Shown: positions 26,965-36,339, numbered from the stretch's first letter. The stretch: 64,000 bases of DNA from Variovorax sp. EL159 (GCF_900100965.1 NZ_FMUJ01000011.1:1-64000); one strand, 5' to 3'. Made by a program: numbers and translations. The notes: generated by a model from the sequence alone, not told the origin.

Positions 26965-26983
26965 ACCGGTAGAAATTTCCGGT
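26965..26983. promoter_or_regulatory. Inverted repeat upstream of the HfaA-like operon
   Basis: ACCGGTAGAAATTTCCGGT has ACCGG and CCGGT arms around a 9-base AT-rich centre. It lies 97 bases upstream of the first gene of the adhesin operon and could be a regulator binding site. A GCATGCATGC palindrome also lies between it and the gene. No promoter hexamers are convincing. Confidence 0.35.
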
Positions 26984-27005
26984 GCCTGAAGGGAGGCGAT
27001 GCGGT

Positions 27006-27033
27006 GCGCGGACCGGCGATGCGCGGTCCGCGC
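27006..27033 (-). terminator. Hairpin downstream of the aminotransferase gene
   Basis: GCGCGGACC (27006-27014) pairs perfectly with GGTCCGCGC (27025-27033), a 9-base-pair stem with a 10-base loop, 75 bases beyond the stop codon. No T run follows, so it may be a transcript-end stabiliser or a factor-dependent stop rather than an intrinsic terminator. Confidence 0.4.
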
Positions 27034-27108
27034 AGATGAAAGATGCGTGGGTCGCGAGCGTCTTGTGCGCAGCGGCGTTTCAGCCGCCGCGCATGCCGCT
27101 CGCCCGGC

Positions 27109-28443
27109 TCAGGCGTGCTTCTTGATCGAATCCGCCAGCGTGTTGACCAGCGTGTCGATGTGCGACTTCTCCACGATGTACGGCGGTGCGATCACCAGCA
27201 CGTCGCCCGCGGGCCGCACCAGCGCGCCCTTGTGGAAGCAGTCCAGGAAGATGTCGTAGGCGCGCTTGCCCGGCGTGCCGGCGATGGGTGCCAGCTCGAC
27301 CGCCGCGGCCAGGCCGAGGCTGCGGATGCTGACCACGTTGGGCAGGCCCTTGAAGGTGCTGTGGAAGGCATCGCCGAGCACCTTGCCCATTTCGCCCGCG
27401 CGGGCGAACAGGTTCTCTTGCTTGAAGAGGTCGAGCGTGGCGATGGCCGCCGCGCAGGCCACCGGATGGCCCGAGTAGGTGTAGCCGTGGAAAAACTCGA
27501 CCACGTGCTCGGGCGCGTCGGTCTTCATCATCGCGTCATAGAGCTTGTCGCGGCAGATCACGCCACCGAGCGGAATCACGCCGTTGGTCACGCACTTGGC
27601 GAAGTTCAGCATGTCGGGCACCACGCCGAAATAGTCCGACGCGAAGTTGGTGCCCATGCGGCCGAAGCCGGTGATGACCTCGTCGAAGATCAAGAGGATG
27701 CCGTGCTTGTCGCAAATTTCGCGCAGGCGCTTGAGGTAGCCCTTGGGCGGCAGGTACCAGCCGGCCGAACCGGCGACGGGCTCCACGATGATCGCGGCCA
27801 CGTTGCTCGGATCGTGCAGCGGCAGGATGCGCGTTTCGAGCTCGACCAGCGGGTCTTCGGCCCACACCGGTTCCTCGTTGTGGATGTAGGCGTGGTTCAC
27901 CGGATCGTGGATGAAGCGCATGTGGTCCACGCGCGGCAGGAAGGCCGAGCCGAACACCTTGCGGTTGCCCGGAATGCCGCCCACCGACATGCCGCCGAAG
28001 CCCACGCCGTGGTAGCCCTTCTCGCGGCCGATGAACACGTTGCGATGGCCTTCGCCGCGCGCGCGGTGGTAGGCCAGCGCCACCTTCATCGAGGTGTCGG
28101 CGGCCTCGCTGCCCGAATTGCAGAACAGCACCTTGTTGAGGTCGCCGGGCGCGAGCGAGGCGATCATCTCGGCCGCCTTGAAGGCGCGGTCGTTGCTGAC
28201 CTGGAAGGCGGTGGCGTAGTCGAGCGTGTCGAGCTGCTTCTTGATCGCCTCGTTGATGGGCTTGCGGTTGTGGCCCGCGCCGACGCACCACAGCGACGAG
28301 ATGCCGTCGATCACCTTCTTGCCGTCATGGGTGGTGAACTCCATGCCGTCGGCCGCCACGAAGACGCGCGGGTCTTTCCTGAAATGGCGGTTGGGGGTGA
28401 AGGGCAACCACTGGTTGTCCATGTTGAAGTCCTGGAAGGCCAT
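27109..28443 (-). CDS. Class III omega-amino acid:pyruvate aminotransferase
   Basis: A 444-residue PLP-dependent class III transaminase of the beta-alanine/omega-amino acid:pyruvate type. The N-terminal MDNQWLPFTPNRHFRKDPR is diagnostic for that subgroup. CNSGSEAADTSMKVALAYHR forms the phosphate-binding helix, LLIFDEVITGFGRMG carries the Asp contacting the PLP nitrogen, and NFAKCVTNGVIPLGG holds the catalytic Lys. The enzyme moves an amino group from beta-alanine or similar amines to pyruvate. Physiological substrates may include polyamine or pyrimidine breakdown products. It is a single gene, divergent from purU, with GGAG before the ATG. Confidence 0.92.
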   Translation of the reverse strand: MAFQDFNMDNQWLPFTPNRHFRKDPRVFVAADGMEFTTHDGKKVIDGISSLWCVGAGHNRKPINEAIKKQLDTLDYATAFQVSNDRAFKAAEMIASLAPGDLNKVLFCNSGSEAADTSMKVALAYHRARGEGHRNVFIGREKGYHGVGFGGMSVGGIPGNRKVFGSAFLPRVDHMRFIHDPVNHAYIHNEEPVWAEDPLVELETRILPLHDPSNVAAIIVEPVAGSAGWYLPPKGYLKRLREICDKHGILLIFDEVITGFGRMGTNFASDYFGVVPDMLNFAKCVTNGVIPLGGVICRDKLYDAMMKTDAPEHVVEFFHGYTYSGHPVACAAAIATLDLFKQENLFARAGEMGKVLGDAFHSTFKGLPNVVSIRSLGLAAAVELAPIAGTPGKRAYDIFLDCFHKGALVRPAGDVLVIAPPYIVEKSHIDTLVNTLADSIKKHA

Positions 28444-28514
28444 GTGCGTCTCCTGCGGTTATATCAACGAGGGAAAATCGCGATTCTGGCACCCCTGCCA
28501 CAATTACGCCCCTG

Positions 28515-29381
28515 ATGACGACCCAAACGCCCACCTCGCCCGCCTACATCCTGAACCTCTCCTGCCCCGACCGTACGGGCATCGTGCACGCCGTCTCGGG
28601 CTTCCTGCTCGAGCGGGGCGCCAACATCGAAGAGGCCGCCCAGTACAACGACCACGACACGGGTCTTTTCTTCATGCGGGTGCGCTTTGCCTGCGGCGAC
28701 CACAGCGAGACCGCGCTGCGCGAGGAACTGAAGGGCTTTGCCGCCGGGTTCGGCATGAACCTGCAGCTGCACGCCGCTGCCCAGCCGATGAAGACGGTGA
28801 TCCTGGTCAGCAAGGAAGGCCACTGCCTGAACGACCTGCTGTTCCGCTGGAAGAGCGGCCTGCTGTCGATCGACGTGCGCGCCATCATCTCGAACCACCG
28901 CGATTTCTACCAGTTGGCGGCGAGCTACAACGTGCCCTTCCACCACCTGCCGATGACCGCCGCGACCAAGCCGCAGGTCGAGGCCAGGCAGCTGGAAATC
29001 ATCGAGGCCGAAGGCGCCGAACTGGTGGTGCTCGCACGCTACATGCAGATCCTGAGCAACGACCTGTGCCGCAACCTGGCCGGCCGCGCGATCAACATCC
29101 ACCACTCGTTCCTGCCCAGCTTCAAGGGCGCCAAGCCCTACTACCAGGCGCATGACCGCGGCGTGAAGCTGATCGGCGCCACCGCCCACTACGTGACGGC
29201 CGACCTCGACGAAGGCCCGATCATCGAGCAGGACGTGGCCCGCGCCGACCACACCGACACCGTCGAAGACCTCACGGCCCGCGGCCGCGACACCGAGAGC
29301 CAGGTCTTGGCCCGCGCGGTGAAGTGGCACAGCGAACACCGCGTGCTGCTGAACGGCCACCGCACCGTCGTCTTCCGTTAA
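28515..29381 (+). CDS. purU: Formyltetrahydrofolate deformylase
   Basis: A 288-residue enzyme that hydrolyses 10-formyltetrahydrofolate to tetrahydrofolate and formate, balancing one-carbon pools. An N-terminal ACT domain (residues 10-90, LNLSCPDRTGIVHAVSGFL) is followed by the formyltransferase-fold domain, with AINIHHSFLPSFKGAKPYYQ (catalytic His region) and LIGATAHYVTADLDEGPIIE (with the key Asp). Length and domain order match PurU exactly. The deamination-linked aminotransferase is divergent, 71 bases away. The downstream gene is convergent, 6 bases from the stop. Confidence 0.95.
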   Translation: MTTQTPTSPAYILNLSCPDRTGIVHAVSGFLLERGANIEEAAQYNDHDTGLFFMRVRFACGDHSETALREELKGFAAGFGMNLQLHAAAQPMKTVILVSKEGHCLNDLLFRWKSGLLSIDVRAIISNHRDFYQLAASYNVPFHHLPMTAATKPQVEARQLEIIEAEGAELVVLARYMQILSNDLCRNLAGRAINIHHSFLPSFKGAKPYYQAHDRGVKLIGATAHYVTADLDEGPIIEQDVARADHTDTVEDLTARGRDTESQVLARAVKWHSEHRVLLNGHRTVVFR

Positions 29382-29387
29382 TCCTGC

Positions 29388-29762
29388 TCAGTTCCGATAG
29401 GGGTTGTTGGGGCGGCGGTCGTAGCGGTCGGGCACGCCGTCGCCGTCACGGTCCCAACGGCCCGCGCTGTACACCCAGCGGCCGCCATCCTGGCGCCACA
29501 CCGGCGGACGGTAGGCATAGCCCGGACGCGCACGCACCCAGACGCCGCCGACCCACACGTGGCGCCCACCGCGCCACTCGTAGTGGCCCGGCGCCCACAC
29601 GAAGCCGCGTCGCGGCGGCGGCACGCGCTCGAAGCGCGGCGGTGGCGGCGCCACCTGGATGTTGATGATGGGCTGCGCCTGCGCGGCCGTGGGAACGGTC
29701 AATGCGCCCACGGACAGCAGCGAGGCAGCGCCGACGGAAAGAGCCAATGCGAGTTTTTTCAT
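29388..29762 (-). CDS. Exported YXWGXW-repeat-type protein
   Basis: A 124-residue protein with a signal peptide ending AAQAQ and a mature part rich in Pro, Arg, Trp, Tyr and Gly. WAPGHYEWRGGRHVWVGGVW and the later GGRWVYSAGRWDRDGDG show the short Trp/Tyr/Gly repeat of this envelope-protein family. DRDGDGVPDRYDRRPNNP near the end looks like a degenerate calcium-binding or thrombospondin-3-like loop. The function is unknown. The start at 29762 leaves a normal signal peptide; an in-frame ATG at 29798 is possible but adds a hydrophilic leader. It is convergent with purU. Confidence 0.8.
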   Translation of the reverse strand: MKKLALALSVGAASLLSVGALTVPTAAQAQPIINIQVAPPPPRFERVPPPRRGFVWAPGHYEWRGGRHVWVGGVWVRARPGYAYRPPVWRQDGGRWVYSAGRWDRDGDGVPDRYDRRPNNPYRN

Positions 29763-29914
29763 GAAGTACGCCCCATGAGTTGTTGGAGGAGCCTTCATGC
29801 TGACGGGGCCGTGTGAAGCGGCTGTAAGCGGCGCGCGAAATCTTGTGTAGAGCTGTGTCGCGCCTCAACCGTCGGATCGCACCAAGTTGCGCGACCTGCC
29901 GCTTCGGCAAGCGC

Positions 29915-31267
29915 TCACTCACCCAACCTTTGCACATCGATCGCCGCGGCCATCGCGGCGCGGCCGGCCTTGCCCGGATGCAGGTGGTCGCCGCTGTCGT
30001 ACTTCGGGTCCATGGCTTGCGGGTCCGTGGGGCTGCGCAGGGCGGCGTCGAAATCGACCACGCCATCCACGTCCAGGCGCCCGCGAATCCAGCGGTTGAC
30101 CTCGTCGCGCATGGCCTCGGTGTCCTTGGCCCAGTACACGCCGTTCTTGAAGGGCGGCACGGTGCCGATCAGCACCTTCACGCCCTTGGCGCGGGCCTGC
30201 GCGATGAGCTGCGCGAGCCCGGCGGTGATGCGCTGGGCCGTCGGCATTTCGCCGGGCGGCATGACAAGGCCCGCCTTGCTGATGAGGGCCTTGCGGCCGA
30301 TGTCGTTGGTGCCGAGCAGCACGATCACGTGCGTCACGCCGCTTTGCCCCAGCGCATCGCGCGCAAAGCGCGACAGGCCGCTGGGCCCCGAGCCATCGAG
30401 CAGCAACCGGTTGCCGCCGATGCCCGCGTTGAGCACCGACACCGCCTTGGGTGCCCGCGGGCTGTCGCGCAACCGCGTGGCCAGCAGGTCGGGGTAGGCG
30501 CCCTCGCCGGCCTCGCCACCGCCGGCCGTGATCGAGTCGCCGAAGGCGACCACGGTCAGCGCCGGCTCGCGACTCCACACGTCCAGGCCCGTCACGATGT
30601 GATTGATCGCCATCGGTGTCGCGGCTTCCAGCTTGGGCTTCAGCACGCTGTTGCCCGCCACCACCCAGCTCGTCCGCAGGTCTTGCACGCTGATGGTCGC
30701 GAAGGGCGTGAGCTGATCCAGGAAGGTGCTCACCACCACGTCCTGCCCGGCCTCGACCTTCAGATCGATGCCATCGCTCCAGGCCTCGGCGCCGGGTGGC
30801 ACGGTGACGTCGCCACGGCCACTGAAGCGCAGCTCGCGCAACGAGGCCGGTGACGCCGAACTCGCACCCGTGCCGAGCCCCACGCTTGCGGCCGCGATGT
30901 GCATCGGCGCCTTGCCGAAGGCGTTCGAAAAGCGGATGCGCACGCGCTCGCCGTCCAGCGTGGGCCGCACCAGCTGGCGCAGTGTCTGGCCACGGAAGGC
31001 CTGCATGCCAGCCACGCCGAGCGATGCGGCGGCGGCAGCGTTGACCGCCACTTCCTGGAAGTCGTAGGGCGCCACCGCCCAGCTCCCGACCCAGTGGGCC
31101 TGGGTCCGGGCCTGGGCTTCAACCGGTGGACGCGGCTTGCCGGCAACCGGCTGCACCTGTGCTTGCGCTTGCGCACCCACCACGAACGCCACGAGAAGAA
31201 TCCCGAGCACCCCTTGCATCGCGGTCATCCCGCGAACACGAGCCAGCCAGCGTGAAATCTGTTCCAT
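29915..31267 (-). CDS. SGNH/GDSL-family esterase
   Basis: A 450-residue exported hydrolase. A hydrophobic signal (GVLGILLVAFVVGAQAQAQ) ends near residue 37. The N-terminal half (about 55-235) is a beta-rich domain. The SGNH hydrolase begins with VAFGDSITAGGGEAGEGAYP (block I, nucleophile Ser), then NAGIGGNRLLLDG (block II/III Gly), VLLGTNDIGR (block III, Asn) and YDSGDHLHPGKAGRAAM (block V, Asp and His). All catalytic and oxyanion residues are present. Such enzymes deacylate polysaccharides or hydrolyse simple esters; the substrate is not evident. It is a single gene with no clear partner. Confidence 0.88.
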   Translation of the reverse strand: MEQISRWLARVRGMTAMQGVLGILLVAFVVGAQAQAQVQPVAGKPRPPVEAQARTQAHWVGSWAVAPYDFQEVAVNAAAAASLGVAGMQAFRGQTLRQLVRPTLDGERVRIRFSNAFGKAPMHIAAASVGLGTGASSASPASLRELRFSGRGDVTVPPGAEAWSDGIDLKVEAGQDVVVSTFLDQLTPFATISVQDLRTSWVVAGNSVLKPKLEAATPMAINHIVTGLDVWSREPALTVVAFGDSITAGGGEAGEGAYPDLLATRLRDSPRAPKAVSVLNAGIGGNRLLLDGSGPSGLSRFARDALGQSGVTHVIVLLGTNDIGRKALISKAGLVMPPGEMPTAQRITAGLAQLIAQARAKGVKVLIGTVPPFKNGVYWAKDTEAMRDEVNRWIRGRLDVDGVVDFDAALRSPTDPQAMDPKYDSGDHLHPGKAGRAAMAAAIDVQRLGE

Positions 31268-31332
31268 GCGCGCAAAGCGACCCAGTTTAAGGAGCCGCCT
31301 TGCCCCCTTGGGTTACGAGGTCTAGCGCAGGG

Positions 31333-34300
31333 TTACCAGGTGTCGACGTAGGGCGAGACAGGTTGCACTGCGCGCGTGGCGGAATTCAGCCCACGCACCA
31401 GCCACGCGCGCGTCTCGGCGGGGTCGATCACCGCATCGATCTCCAGCGTCTGCGCCATGTGGATCGCCTCGCCGTTGGTGTACTGCTGCGCCACGAGCTT
31501 CTTGAACAGCGCATCGCGCTCGGCGCCTTCGGGCACCGCCGCCAGCTCCTTGCGAAAGCCCAGCCGCACCGCGCCTTCGAGCCCCATCGCACCGAACTCG
31601 CCGGTGGGCCATGCCACCGTGAACACCGGCGCGTCGAAGCCGCCCGCCGTCATCGCCTGCGCGCCCAGGCCGTAGCCCTTGCGCAGCACCACCGCGAAGA
31701 AAGGCACGCGCAGGTGCGACGCCACCATGAACATGCGGCACACGTGGCGCACCTGCGCCTGTGCCTCGACCTCGGGGCCGACCATGAAGCCCGGCGTGTC
31801 GCACAGCGACACCAGCGGCAGCCCGTGCGCGTTGCACAGCTGCATGAAGCGCGCGGACTTGTCGGCCGCCTCCACGTCGATCGCACCGCCCAGGTGGTGC
31901 GGGTTGTTCGCCATCAGGCCGACTGGCTTGCCTTCGATGCGCGCAAGCGCGGTGACGATGCCGGCACCGAAGCCCGCACGCAACTCGAGCAGCGAGCCGG
32001 TGTCGGCCACGCCGCGCATCGCGGCGCGCACGTCGTACACGCGCAGGCGGTTCTCGGGCACCACGTGGCGCAGCGTGCGCTGGTCGGCGCATTGCCAGTC
32101 GGTGGTCGCGCCCTGGAAGTACGACAGGTACTGCTTCGCGGCCGCAACGGCCGCGGCCTCGTCGTCCACCAGGATGTCGATCACGCCATTGCGCGACTGC
32201 ACGCTGCTCGGCCCGATCTGCTCCGGTGCGAAAGTGCCGAGCCCGCCGCCTTCGATCATCGCGGGGCCGCTCATGCCGATGTTGCTGCCCTTGGTCGCGA
32301 TGATCACGTCGGCGCAGCCCAGCAGCGCCGCATTGCCCGCGAAGCAGCGGCCATGCACGATGCCGACCACCGGCACCTTGCCCGACAGCGCCGCGAACTG
32401 GCTGAAGGTGTGGTTGTTCAGGCCTGCGACGATGGGCATGTCGGTGTCGCCCGGCCGGCCGCCGCCGCCTTCGGCGAACAGCACTACCGGCAGCTTCAGT
32501 TGATGCGCCACCGCCAGCAGGCGGTCGGTCTTGTGGTGGTTGCGCATGCCTTGCGTACCGGCCAGCACGGTGTAGTCGTAGGCCAGCACGGCGCAGCGCG
32601 ATGCCTCGGGGCCGAACTGTTTTGCGTTAACGCTGCCCAGGCCCGTGACCATGCCGTCAGCCGGCGTGTTGGCGATCAGGTCTTCGAGCGTGCGGCGGCG
32701 CGTCTGCGCGGCGATGGCGAGCGCGCCGTACTCGATGAAGTTGCCAGGGTCGCCGGCGGTGTCGCACAGGTCGGCGATGTTCTCGCGCGCGGTGCGGCCG
32801 CCCTGCGCATGGCGTTTTTCGACGGCCGCCTTGCGGTTGATGTCGAGCGTGGGCGCGTGGCGGTCGATCACCTTCTGCAGGTCGGGACGAACCGCGTCGA
32901 GATCGTGCTCGGCGCGCGCCTCGGCCTCGACGGCCTGCGCATCGACCGCCTCCAGCCGCACCAGCGACTGGCCTTCGACGAGGTAGTCGCCGGGTGCCGC
33001 CAGCAGCGCGACCACGCGGCCGGCCACCGGTGCGTGCAGCAGGTGTTCCATCTTCATGGCTTCGAGCACGCCGAGCTGTGCGCCAGCGGGCAACACGTCG
33101 CCCACCGCGACTTCGAACTGCACGAGCTTCGCGGGCATCGGGGCCTTGACCGTGAGCTCGTCGGCGTCGTCGTCCACGACGGCCGAAGCGCCTTCCGCAG
33201 CAACCACGGGCATGCCCTTCTTCGCATGCTTTTCCAGCGAAGCCGCAGCCGCGAGCAGGTCGCCCAGGTGCGCCTCCACGAAGCGCGTGTGCACCGCTTG
33301 CGTGGCGAACTCGGGCCGCGCCGCAATCGCGCGCAACAACGACAGGTTGGTGGCGATGCCGTCGATGTGGAATTCGTCCAGCGCGCGCAACGAGCGCCGC
33401 AGCGCATCCGCAAAACGCGGCGAAGGCGATTGCACGATGAGCTTGGCCAGCAGCGTGTCGTAGTGCGGCGAAGGCGCCAGGCCCGCATAGCCGTGCGTAT
33501 CGACGCGGACGCCCGGCCCCGCAGGCAGGTCGAAGCGCGCGAGCGTTCCGCCCGAAGGCCGCGCGTTGCCCTGCGCGTCGAGCGTCTCGGCGTTGATGCG
33601 CCACTGGATCGCAAAGCCGCGTTGCGGTGCCGTGCGATCGGCTTCCACGCCCAACGCGCCCAAAGCCTCGCCCGCTGCCACCGCGATCTGCAGTTGCACC
33701 AGGTCCAGCCCCGTGACCGCTTCGGTCACCGTGTGCTCCACCTGCAGGCGCGGATTGGCCTCGATGAAGACAAAGGGCAAGCTCGACGATTCCGCATCGA
33801 CCAGAAATTCAAACGTGCCCAGGCCGCGATAGCCCACCGTCTTCGCCATGCGCAGCGCAGCCTGCGTCACCTGCGCGCGCAAGGCCTCGGGCAGCGACGG
33901 GCTGGGTGCGATTTCCACCAGCTTCTGAAAGCGCCGCTGCAGGGTGCATTCGCGCTCGCCGAGGCTGGCCACGGACTGGCCGTCGCCCAGCACCTGCACT
34001 TCGATGTGCCGCGCGTTGCGCATCAGGCGCTCGACATACACGCCGTCGATGCCGAAGGCGGCCTTGGCTTCGGACATGCAGCGTGCGTGCGCTTCGGGCA
34101 GCTCTTCGGCCTTCAGCACCGCGCGCATGCCGCGCCCGCCGCCGCCGCCGATGGCCTTCACCATCACGCCCGCGCCCTGCGCATGCTGTTCGGCAAAGAA
34201 GGCCTGCGCCTGTGCAAGCGTGACCGCGCCGGTGCTGCCGGGCATCACCGGCACATCGCATTGCGTGGCCAGCGCGCGTGCACGCGCCTTGTCGCCAAAC

Positions 34301-34635
34301 AGGCCCAGTTGCTCGGGCGTCGGGCCGATGAAGACCAGCCCCGCATCGGCGCAGGCCTGCGCGAAATCGGCGCGCTCGCTCAGGAAGCCGTAGCCGGGGT
34401 GCACCGCATCGCAACCCTGCGCGCGCGCCACGGCGATCAGCGCGGCGATGTCGAGGTAGGCCGAAGGCCCCGTCGCATCGAGCGCCACGGCCACGTCGGC
34501 CAGTTGCACATGCAGCGCCGCTGCATCGTCGCGCGCATGCACCGCCACGCTGGCGATGCCGAGGTCACGCAATGCGCGCACCAGCCGGACCGCGATCTCG
34601 CCGCGGTTGGCAATCAGAACTTTGGAGAACAGCAA
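31333..34635 (-). CDS. Single-chain biotin-dependent acyl-CoA carboxylase
   Basis: An 1100-residue polypeptide joining all three parts of an acyl-CoA carboxylase. Residues 1-450 are biotin carboxylase (KVLIANRGEIAVRLVRALRD, VKAIGGGGGRGMRAV as the ATP loop, PFVFIEANPRLQVEHTVTEA). Residues 490-565 are the biotin carrier with GVLEAMKMEHLLHAP; biotinyl Lys is about residue 528. Residues 600-1100 are the carboxyltransferase, with FAEGGGGRPGDTD, SNIGMSGPAMIEGG and LVSLCDTPGFMVGPEVEAQA. Separate subunits are usual; fused forms are the long-chain acyl-CoA carboxylases of some bacteria. The start is a TTG at 34635 with GAGAGG five bases upstream; the frame continues further but overlaps the ligase gene. 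It follows the ligase stop by 10 bases. Confidence 0.9.
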   Translation of the reverse strand: MLFSKVLIANRGEIAVRLVRALRDLGIASVAVHARDDAAALHVQLADVAVALDATGPSAYLDIAALIAVARAQGCDAVHPGYGFLSERADFAQACADAGLVFIGPTPEQLGLFGDKARARALATQCDVPVMPGSTGAVTLAQAQAFFAEQHAQGAGVMVKAIGGGGGRGMRAVLKAEELPEAHARCMSEAKAAFGIDGVYVERLMRNARHIEVQVLGDGQSVASLGERECTLQRRFQKLVEIAPSPSLPEALRAQVTQAALRMAKTVGYRGLGTFEFLVDAESSSLPFVFIEANPRLQVEHTVTEAVTGLDLVQLQIAVAAGEALGALGVEADRTAPQRGFAIQWRINAETLDAQGNARPSGGTLARFDLPAGPGVRVDTHGYAGLAPSPHYDTLLAKLIVQSPSPRFADALRRSLRALDEFHIDGIATNLSLLRAIAARPEFATQAVHTRFVEAHLGDLLAAAASLEKHAKKGMPVVAAEGASAVVDDDADELTVKAPMPAKLVQFEVAVGDVLPAGAQLGVLEAMKMEHLLHAPVAGRVVALLAAPGDYLVEGQSLVRLEAVDAQAVEAEARAEHDLDAVRPDLQKVIDRHAPTLDINRKAAVEKRHAQGGRTARENIADLCDTAGDPGNFIEYGALAIAAQTRRRTLEDLIANTPADGMVTGLGSVNAKQFGPEASRCAVLAYDYTVLAGTQGMRNHHKTDRLLAVAHQLKLPVVLFAEGGGGRPGDTDMPIVAGLNNHTFSQFAALSGKVPVVGIVHGRCFAGNAALLGCADVIIATKGSNIGMSGPAMIEGGGLGTFAPEQIGPSSVQSRNGVIDILVDDEAAAVAAAKQYLSYFQGATTDWQCADQRTLRHVVPENRLRVYDVRAAMRGVADTGSLLELRAGFGAGIVTALARIEGKPVGLMANNPHHLGGAIDVEAADKSARFMQLCNAHGLPLVSLCDTPGFMVGPEVEAQAQVRHVCRMFMVASHLRVPFFAVVLRKGYGLGAQAMTAGGFDAPVFTVAWPTGEFGAMGLEGAVRLGFRKELAAVPEGAERDALFKKLVAQQYTNGEAIHMAQTLEIDAVIDPAETRAWLVRGLNSATRAVQPVSPYVDTW

Positions 34636-34645
34636 ACGAAACCTC

Positions 34646-36259
34646 TCAGGTGGGGTCTTTGAGCAAGCGACGCAGCACCTTGCCGGCGCCGGTGGTCGGC
34701 AATGCATCGATGAAACTCACGGCGCGCGGCGCCTTGTAGCTGGCCATGTTGTCGCGGGCCCAGGCCACGAGCGCGTCAGCCTCGAGCGCGGCGCCGGGCT
34801 TGCGCACGATGAAGGCCTTCACGACCTCGCCTTTTTCCGCATCGGGCTGCGCGATCACCGCCGCCTGCGCCACGGCGGGGTGCTTGATGAGGATGGTCTC
34901 GACCTCTTCAGGGAACACGCTGTAGCCCGAGACCTTGATCATTTCCTTGAAGCGGCCGATGAAGGTGAGGTACCCATCGGCGTCGAGCTTGCCCATGTCG
35001 CCGGTGTGCACCCAGCCATTGCGCAACGTGGCGGCCGTGGCTTCGGGCTTGTTCCAGTAGCCCTTGAAGGTGCCGGGGCTGGTGAGCACGATCTCGCCGA
35101 CTTCGCCGGTGGGCATGTCGGCGCCCGTGTCGGCATCGAGGATGCGGATGGTCACGCCCGGCACCGGAATGCCCTGCGTGCCCCAGCGCGGCGCGTGGTG
35201 CGGCGTGTAGGTGTCGCAGGTGTGGGTTTCGCTCAGGCCGTAGGCGGCCTCGAAGGACGTGCAGTTGCGCGCGTGCGAACGCCACTGCGCGGCCAGCGGC
35301 TCGGTGAAGGTGATGCCGAAGCTGGTCACCGGGTTCATCTTCAGGCTGCCCAGGTCGAAGCTCGCGATGTCGGGCACCTGCATGCACGCGACGTTCATCG
35401 GCGCGATGCTGTACCACCAGCTCACCTTGTAGGCCGCGATGGCCTGCAGCACGGCGCGCGGGTCGAAGCGGTGCAGCAGCACCGAGGCGGCGCCGCTGAG
35501 CACTGGCACGTTGACGCCCATCAGCATGCCGGCGATGTGATACAGCGGCGCGATGGACAGCAGCACGTCGCCCGGCCCCACGCCGTTGCAGTCGGCGGCG
35601 GCGCGCGTCTTGAAGAGCGCGTTGCCATAGCTCAGCATCGCGCCCTTGGGCAGGCCGGTGGTGCCCGAGGTGTAGGTCATGAGCGCCACGTCATCGAGGT
35701 CGATGGCCACGGGCTGCGGCTTGGCGTCCGCGCGCATGACGGCCAGGAAGTCTTCGCAGCCTTCAGGCACGCTGCGCGTGGCCTTCTGCTCGGCGGCCAG
35801 TTCGGCCGGCAGGTCGAGCGAGGCTGGCGTGGGCAACAGGTCGGCGTAGTGCACCACGAACACATGCGCCAGGGCGCTCTCGGCCTGCACCTTGCGCACC
35901 ACCGGCAGCAGCGGCGCGGCCGCGACGATCACGCGCGCCTTCAGGTCGTTGACCTGGTACGAGAGCTCGTGCTCCTTGTTGAGCGGACCGCTCGGGCAGA
36001 CGATGGCGCCGATCTTCTGGATGCCGAAGTGCGCGACCAGGTACTGCGGGCAGTTGTTGAGAAAGAGCACCACCGGCTCGCCCTTCTTCACGCCGATGGC
36101 CTGCAGGCGGGCCGCGAAGGCGTCGCTGGCGCGGTCGAGTTCGGCCCAGCTCATCGCATGGCCGTACCAGATGCAGGCGGGGCTGTCGCCACGCTCGCGC
36201 GCATGGGTGCGCAGGTACTCGTGCAGGGGCTGCTGGGGGCGGTCGGGCAATGTCTCCAT
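34646..36259 (-). CDS. AMP-forming acyl-CoA ligase
   Basis: A 537-residue member of the acyl-adenylate family. The ATP/AMP motif is LMTYTSGTTGLPKGAM (about 197-212), the aromatic/Glu motif AAYGLSETHTCDTYT follows near 330, and the C-terminal hinge GRFKEMIKVSGYSVFPEEVE and catalytic Lys in TGAGKVLRRLL complete the fold. It joins a carboxylic acid to CoA via an acyl-AMP. The acyl chain is not deducible. Its partner downstream is the single-chain carboxylase, so the ligase product may be its substrate. It is divergent from a TetR gene. Confidence 0.9.
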   Translation of the reverse strand: METLPDRPQQPLHEYLRTHARERGDSPACIWYGHAMSWAELDRASDAFAARLQAIGVKKGEPVVLFLNNCPQYLVAHFGIQKIGAIVCPSGPLNKEHELSYQVNDLKARVIVAAAPLLPVVRKVQAESALAHVFVVHYADLLPTPASLDLPAELAAEQKATRSVPEGCEDFLAVMRADAKPQPVAIDLDDVALMTYTSGTTGLPKGAMLSYGNALFKTRAAADCNGVGPGDVLLSIAPLYHIAGMLMGVNVPVLSGAASVLLHRFDPRAVLQAIAAYKVSWWYSIAPMNVACMQVPDIASFDLGSLKMNPVTSFGITFTEPLAAQWRSHARNCTSFEAAYGLSETHTCDTYTPHHAPRWGTQGIPVPGVTIRILDADTGADMPTGEVGEIVLTSPGTFKGYWNKPEATAATLRNGWVHTGDMGKLDADGYLTFIGRFKEMIKVSGYSVFPEEVETILIKHPAVAQAAVIAQPDAEKGEVVKAFIVRKPGAALEADALVAWARDNMASYKAPRAVSFIDALPTTGAGKVLRRLLKDPT

Positions 36260-36275
36260 GGCGTCACTTTCTCAG

Positions 36276-36289
36276 GGTTATCGATAGCC
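36276..36289. promoter_or_regulatory. Candidate operator before the acyl-CoA ligase gene
   Basis: GGTTATCGATAGCC is a 14-base near-palindrome with a perfect TATCGATA core, 17 bases upstream of the ligase start, in the region shared with the divergent TetR gene. It is a plausible TetR operator, judged by symmetry and position alone. Confidence 0.4.
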
Positions 36290-36339
36290 GCCTGCGCATG
36301 GCGGGCGCTTGCCAATGCCGCATGGTGCACGAACAATCC

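Noticed and set aside
31300..34662. Long plus-strand frame opposite the acyl-CoA carboxylase gene
   Set aside because: Shadow frame with low-complexity composition, opposite a gene with clear catalytic motifs.
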